From NCBI GenBank assembly GCA_022771185.1, contig JALFCJ010000042.1, positions 1-5,553 of the forward strand: a DNA stretch of 5,553 nucleotides, read 5' to 3'. Made by a program: the position numbers and the translations under genes. Shown here piece after piece: positions 4,934 through 5,553 of the stretch. Below the pieces are notes generated by a model. The model ran no database searches. It was given only the letters and a program-made list of their open reading frames with translations, and was not told the origin of the DNA. The stretch comes from Spirochaetales bacterium. Its GTDB lineage: Bacteria > Spirochaetota > Spirochaetia > Sphaerochaetales > Sphaerochaetaceae. How positions within the stretch are numbered: position 1 is the stretch's first letter; each line of letters begins with the position of its first letter.

Positions 4934-5553
4934 ATTGGTCTTATCTTTATTCGGGCAGTGCGAGATAATCCTTTTGCATTTACTGATGGTCTCTGCGTCT
5001 TTCTCTTTTGAAAGAGCGTGGAGACTTTTTATTTCAACGATCTTCAGACTGTTGTTTACTCCTGATGGGACCAGTGCCTTCATTCCAGGATAATATGATC
5101 CGTCTGGAGCTATGTACAAGTACTCCTTGGAATACTCAGAGAAAACTACTTTGCAGGCAAATACAGTGTCATCATTTGTTCTTCCCATAGATGCCAGATC
5201 CGGGTTTAGAGATTCCATTTCTTCCGTGTACTTTAACTTTTCATTCATGATAGAGCAGTATTCGTTCCATTTCTTCGGAAGGTCGAAAGAAGTAAAGTAT
5301 CCTTCTCCACCATTCTTTCGCCCCCTCTTCGTTTCGTAACTATAAGTATAATAAGTCTTATAGTATGGTTGATTCTCGTCTCCACTTGGGTAATCATCTT
5401 TATCTATCCAGGCTGGGTAAAAAGAGTAGACATCTATTTCAGAGAGTACTTTGTCCGTGTTTTTCTTGTCTTTATAATCAATGATGATGTTTTTGTTTTT
5501 GTCGTGATGCTCCAACTTCACTAACCCGTCTTTTCTATTTACCTCAAACTTCT
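4922..5553 (-). CDS. Uncharacterised protein, C-terminal part; 5' end beyond window
   Basis: The frame ends at TAG (4924-4922) and stays open through the right edge, giving 209 visible residues. A GTG at 5521 could be read as a start, but it has no good ribosome binding site, and the ten codons upstream (KFEVNRKDGL) read smoothly into it, so the gene most likely begins outside the window. I do not recognise the protein as a named family. The first half is hydrophilic and rich in Lys, Asp and aromatic residues, with a Tyr-rich stretch YYKTYYTYSYE at about 63-73. The last third, YLYIAPDGSYYPGMKALVPSG (from about 144) through KCKRIISHC (191-199), resembles a small beta-rich KOW-like module ('GDxVxVPxGxxN...EKTKxII') that I recall in uncharacterised bacterial proteins. 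No signal peptide, membrane span or catalytic motif is visible. The gene converges on the dehydrogenase. Confidence 0.7.
   Translation of the reverse strand, partial: KFEVNRKDGLVKLEHHDKNKNIIIDYKDKKNTDKVLSEIDVYSFYPAWIDKDDYPSGDENQPYYKTYYTYSYETKRGRKNGGEGYFTSFDLPKKWNEYCSIMNEKLKYTEEMESLNPDLASMGRTNDDTVFACKVVFSEYSKEYLYIAPDGSYYPGMKALVPSGVNNSLKIVEIKSLHALSKEKDAETISKCKRIISHCPNKDKTNIPI

Noticed and set aside
1..5553. CRISPR array, riboswitch or toxin-antitoxin pair
   Set aside because: No spaced direct repeats, no recognisable aptamer or T-box leader, and no pair of small overlapping genes were found.

Overview
The window looks like chromosomal DNA from a low-GC, anaerobic, diderm bacterium; a spirochaete of the Treponema/Sphaerochaeta kind is my best guess. 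Three points support this. The amino-acid binding protein has a plain signal peptide ending in an Ala-x-Ala type site and no lipobox cysteine, so it is free in a periplasm rather than anchored as in Gram-positives. The oxidative defence is PerR plus rubrerythrin, typical of anaerobes. Ribosome binding sites are strong AGGAG or AGGGG types. The species assignment is inference only.

Layout. Positions 1-142 (minus) hold the start of a tcdA-like tRNA-modification gene that runs off the left edge. Positions 352-2565 (plus) are a compact three-gene polar amino acid ABC importer: binding protein, permease and ATPase. A tRNA-Ala(CGC) gene follows at 2592-2664, only 26 bases after the ATPase. Positions 2665-3125 have no intact gene; they contain T-rich sequence and what may be a decayed Sel1 repeat.

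Positions 3126-4912 (plus) are a likely oxidative-stress unit. A consensus promoter (TTGACA-16-TATAAT) is followed by a perfect 17-base palindrome matching the PerR-box pattern. Then come a short PerR-type regulator, a rubrerythrin with its own probable extended -10 promoter, and a BaiA/FabG-like short-chain dehydrogenase. The regulator probably represses its own promoter through the palindrome, and peroxide would relieve this so that rubrerythrin can reduce H2O2. The dehydrogenase is the unexpected member.

Positions 4922-5553 (minus) carry the C-terminal part of an uncharacterised protein whose frame stays open to the right edge. It converges on the dehydrogenase, with a small hairpin between them.

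Most of the window is recognisable housekeeping or stress-response content, and I see no clearly new system. The best leads are the self-operator and short N-terminus of the PerR homologue, the near-identical translation starts of perR and the dehydrogenase, and the uncharacterised right-edge protein.
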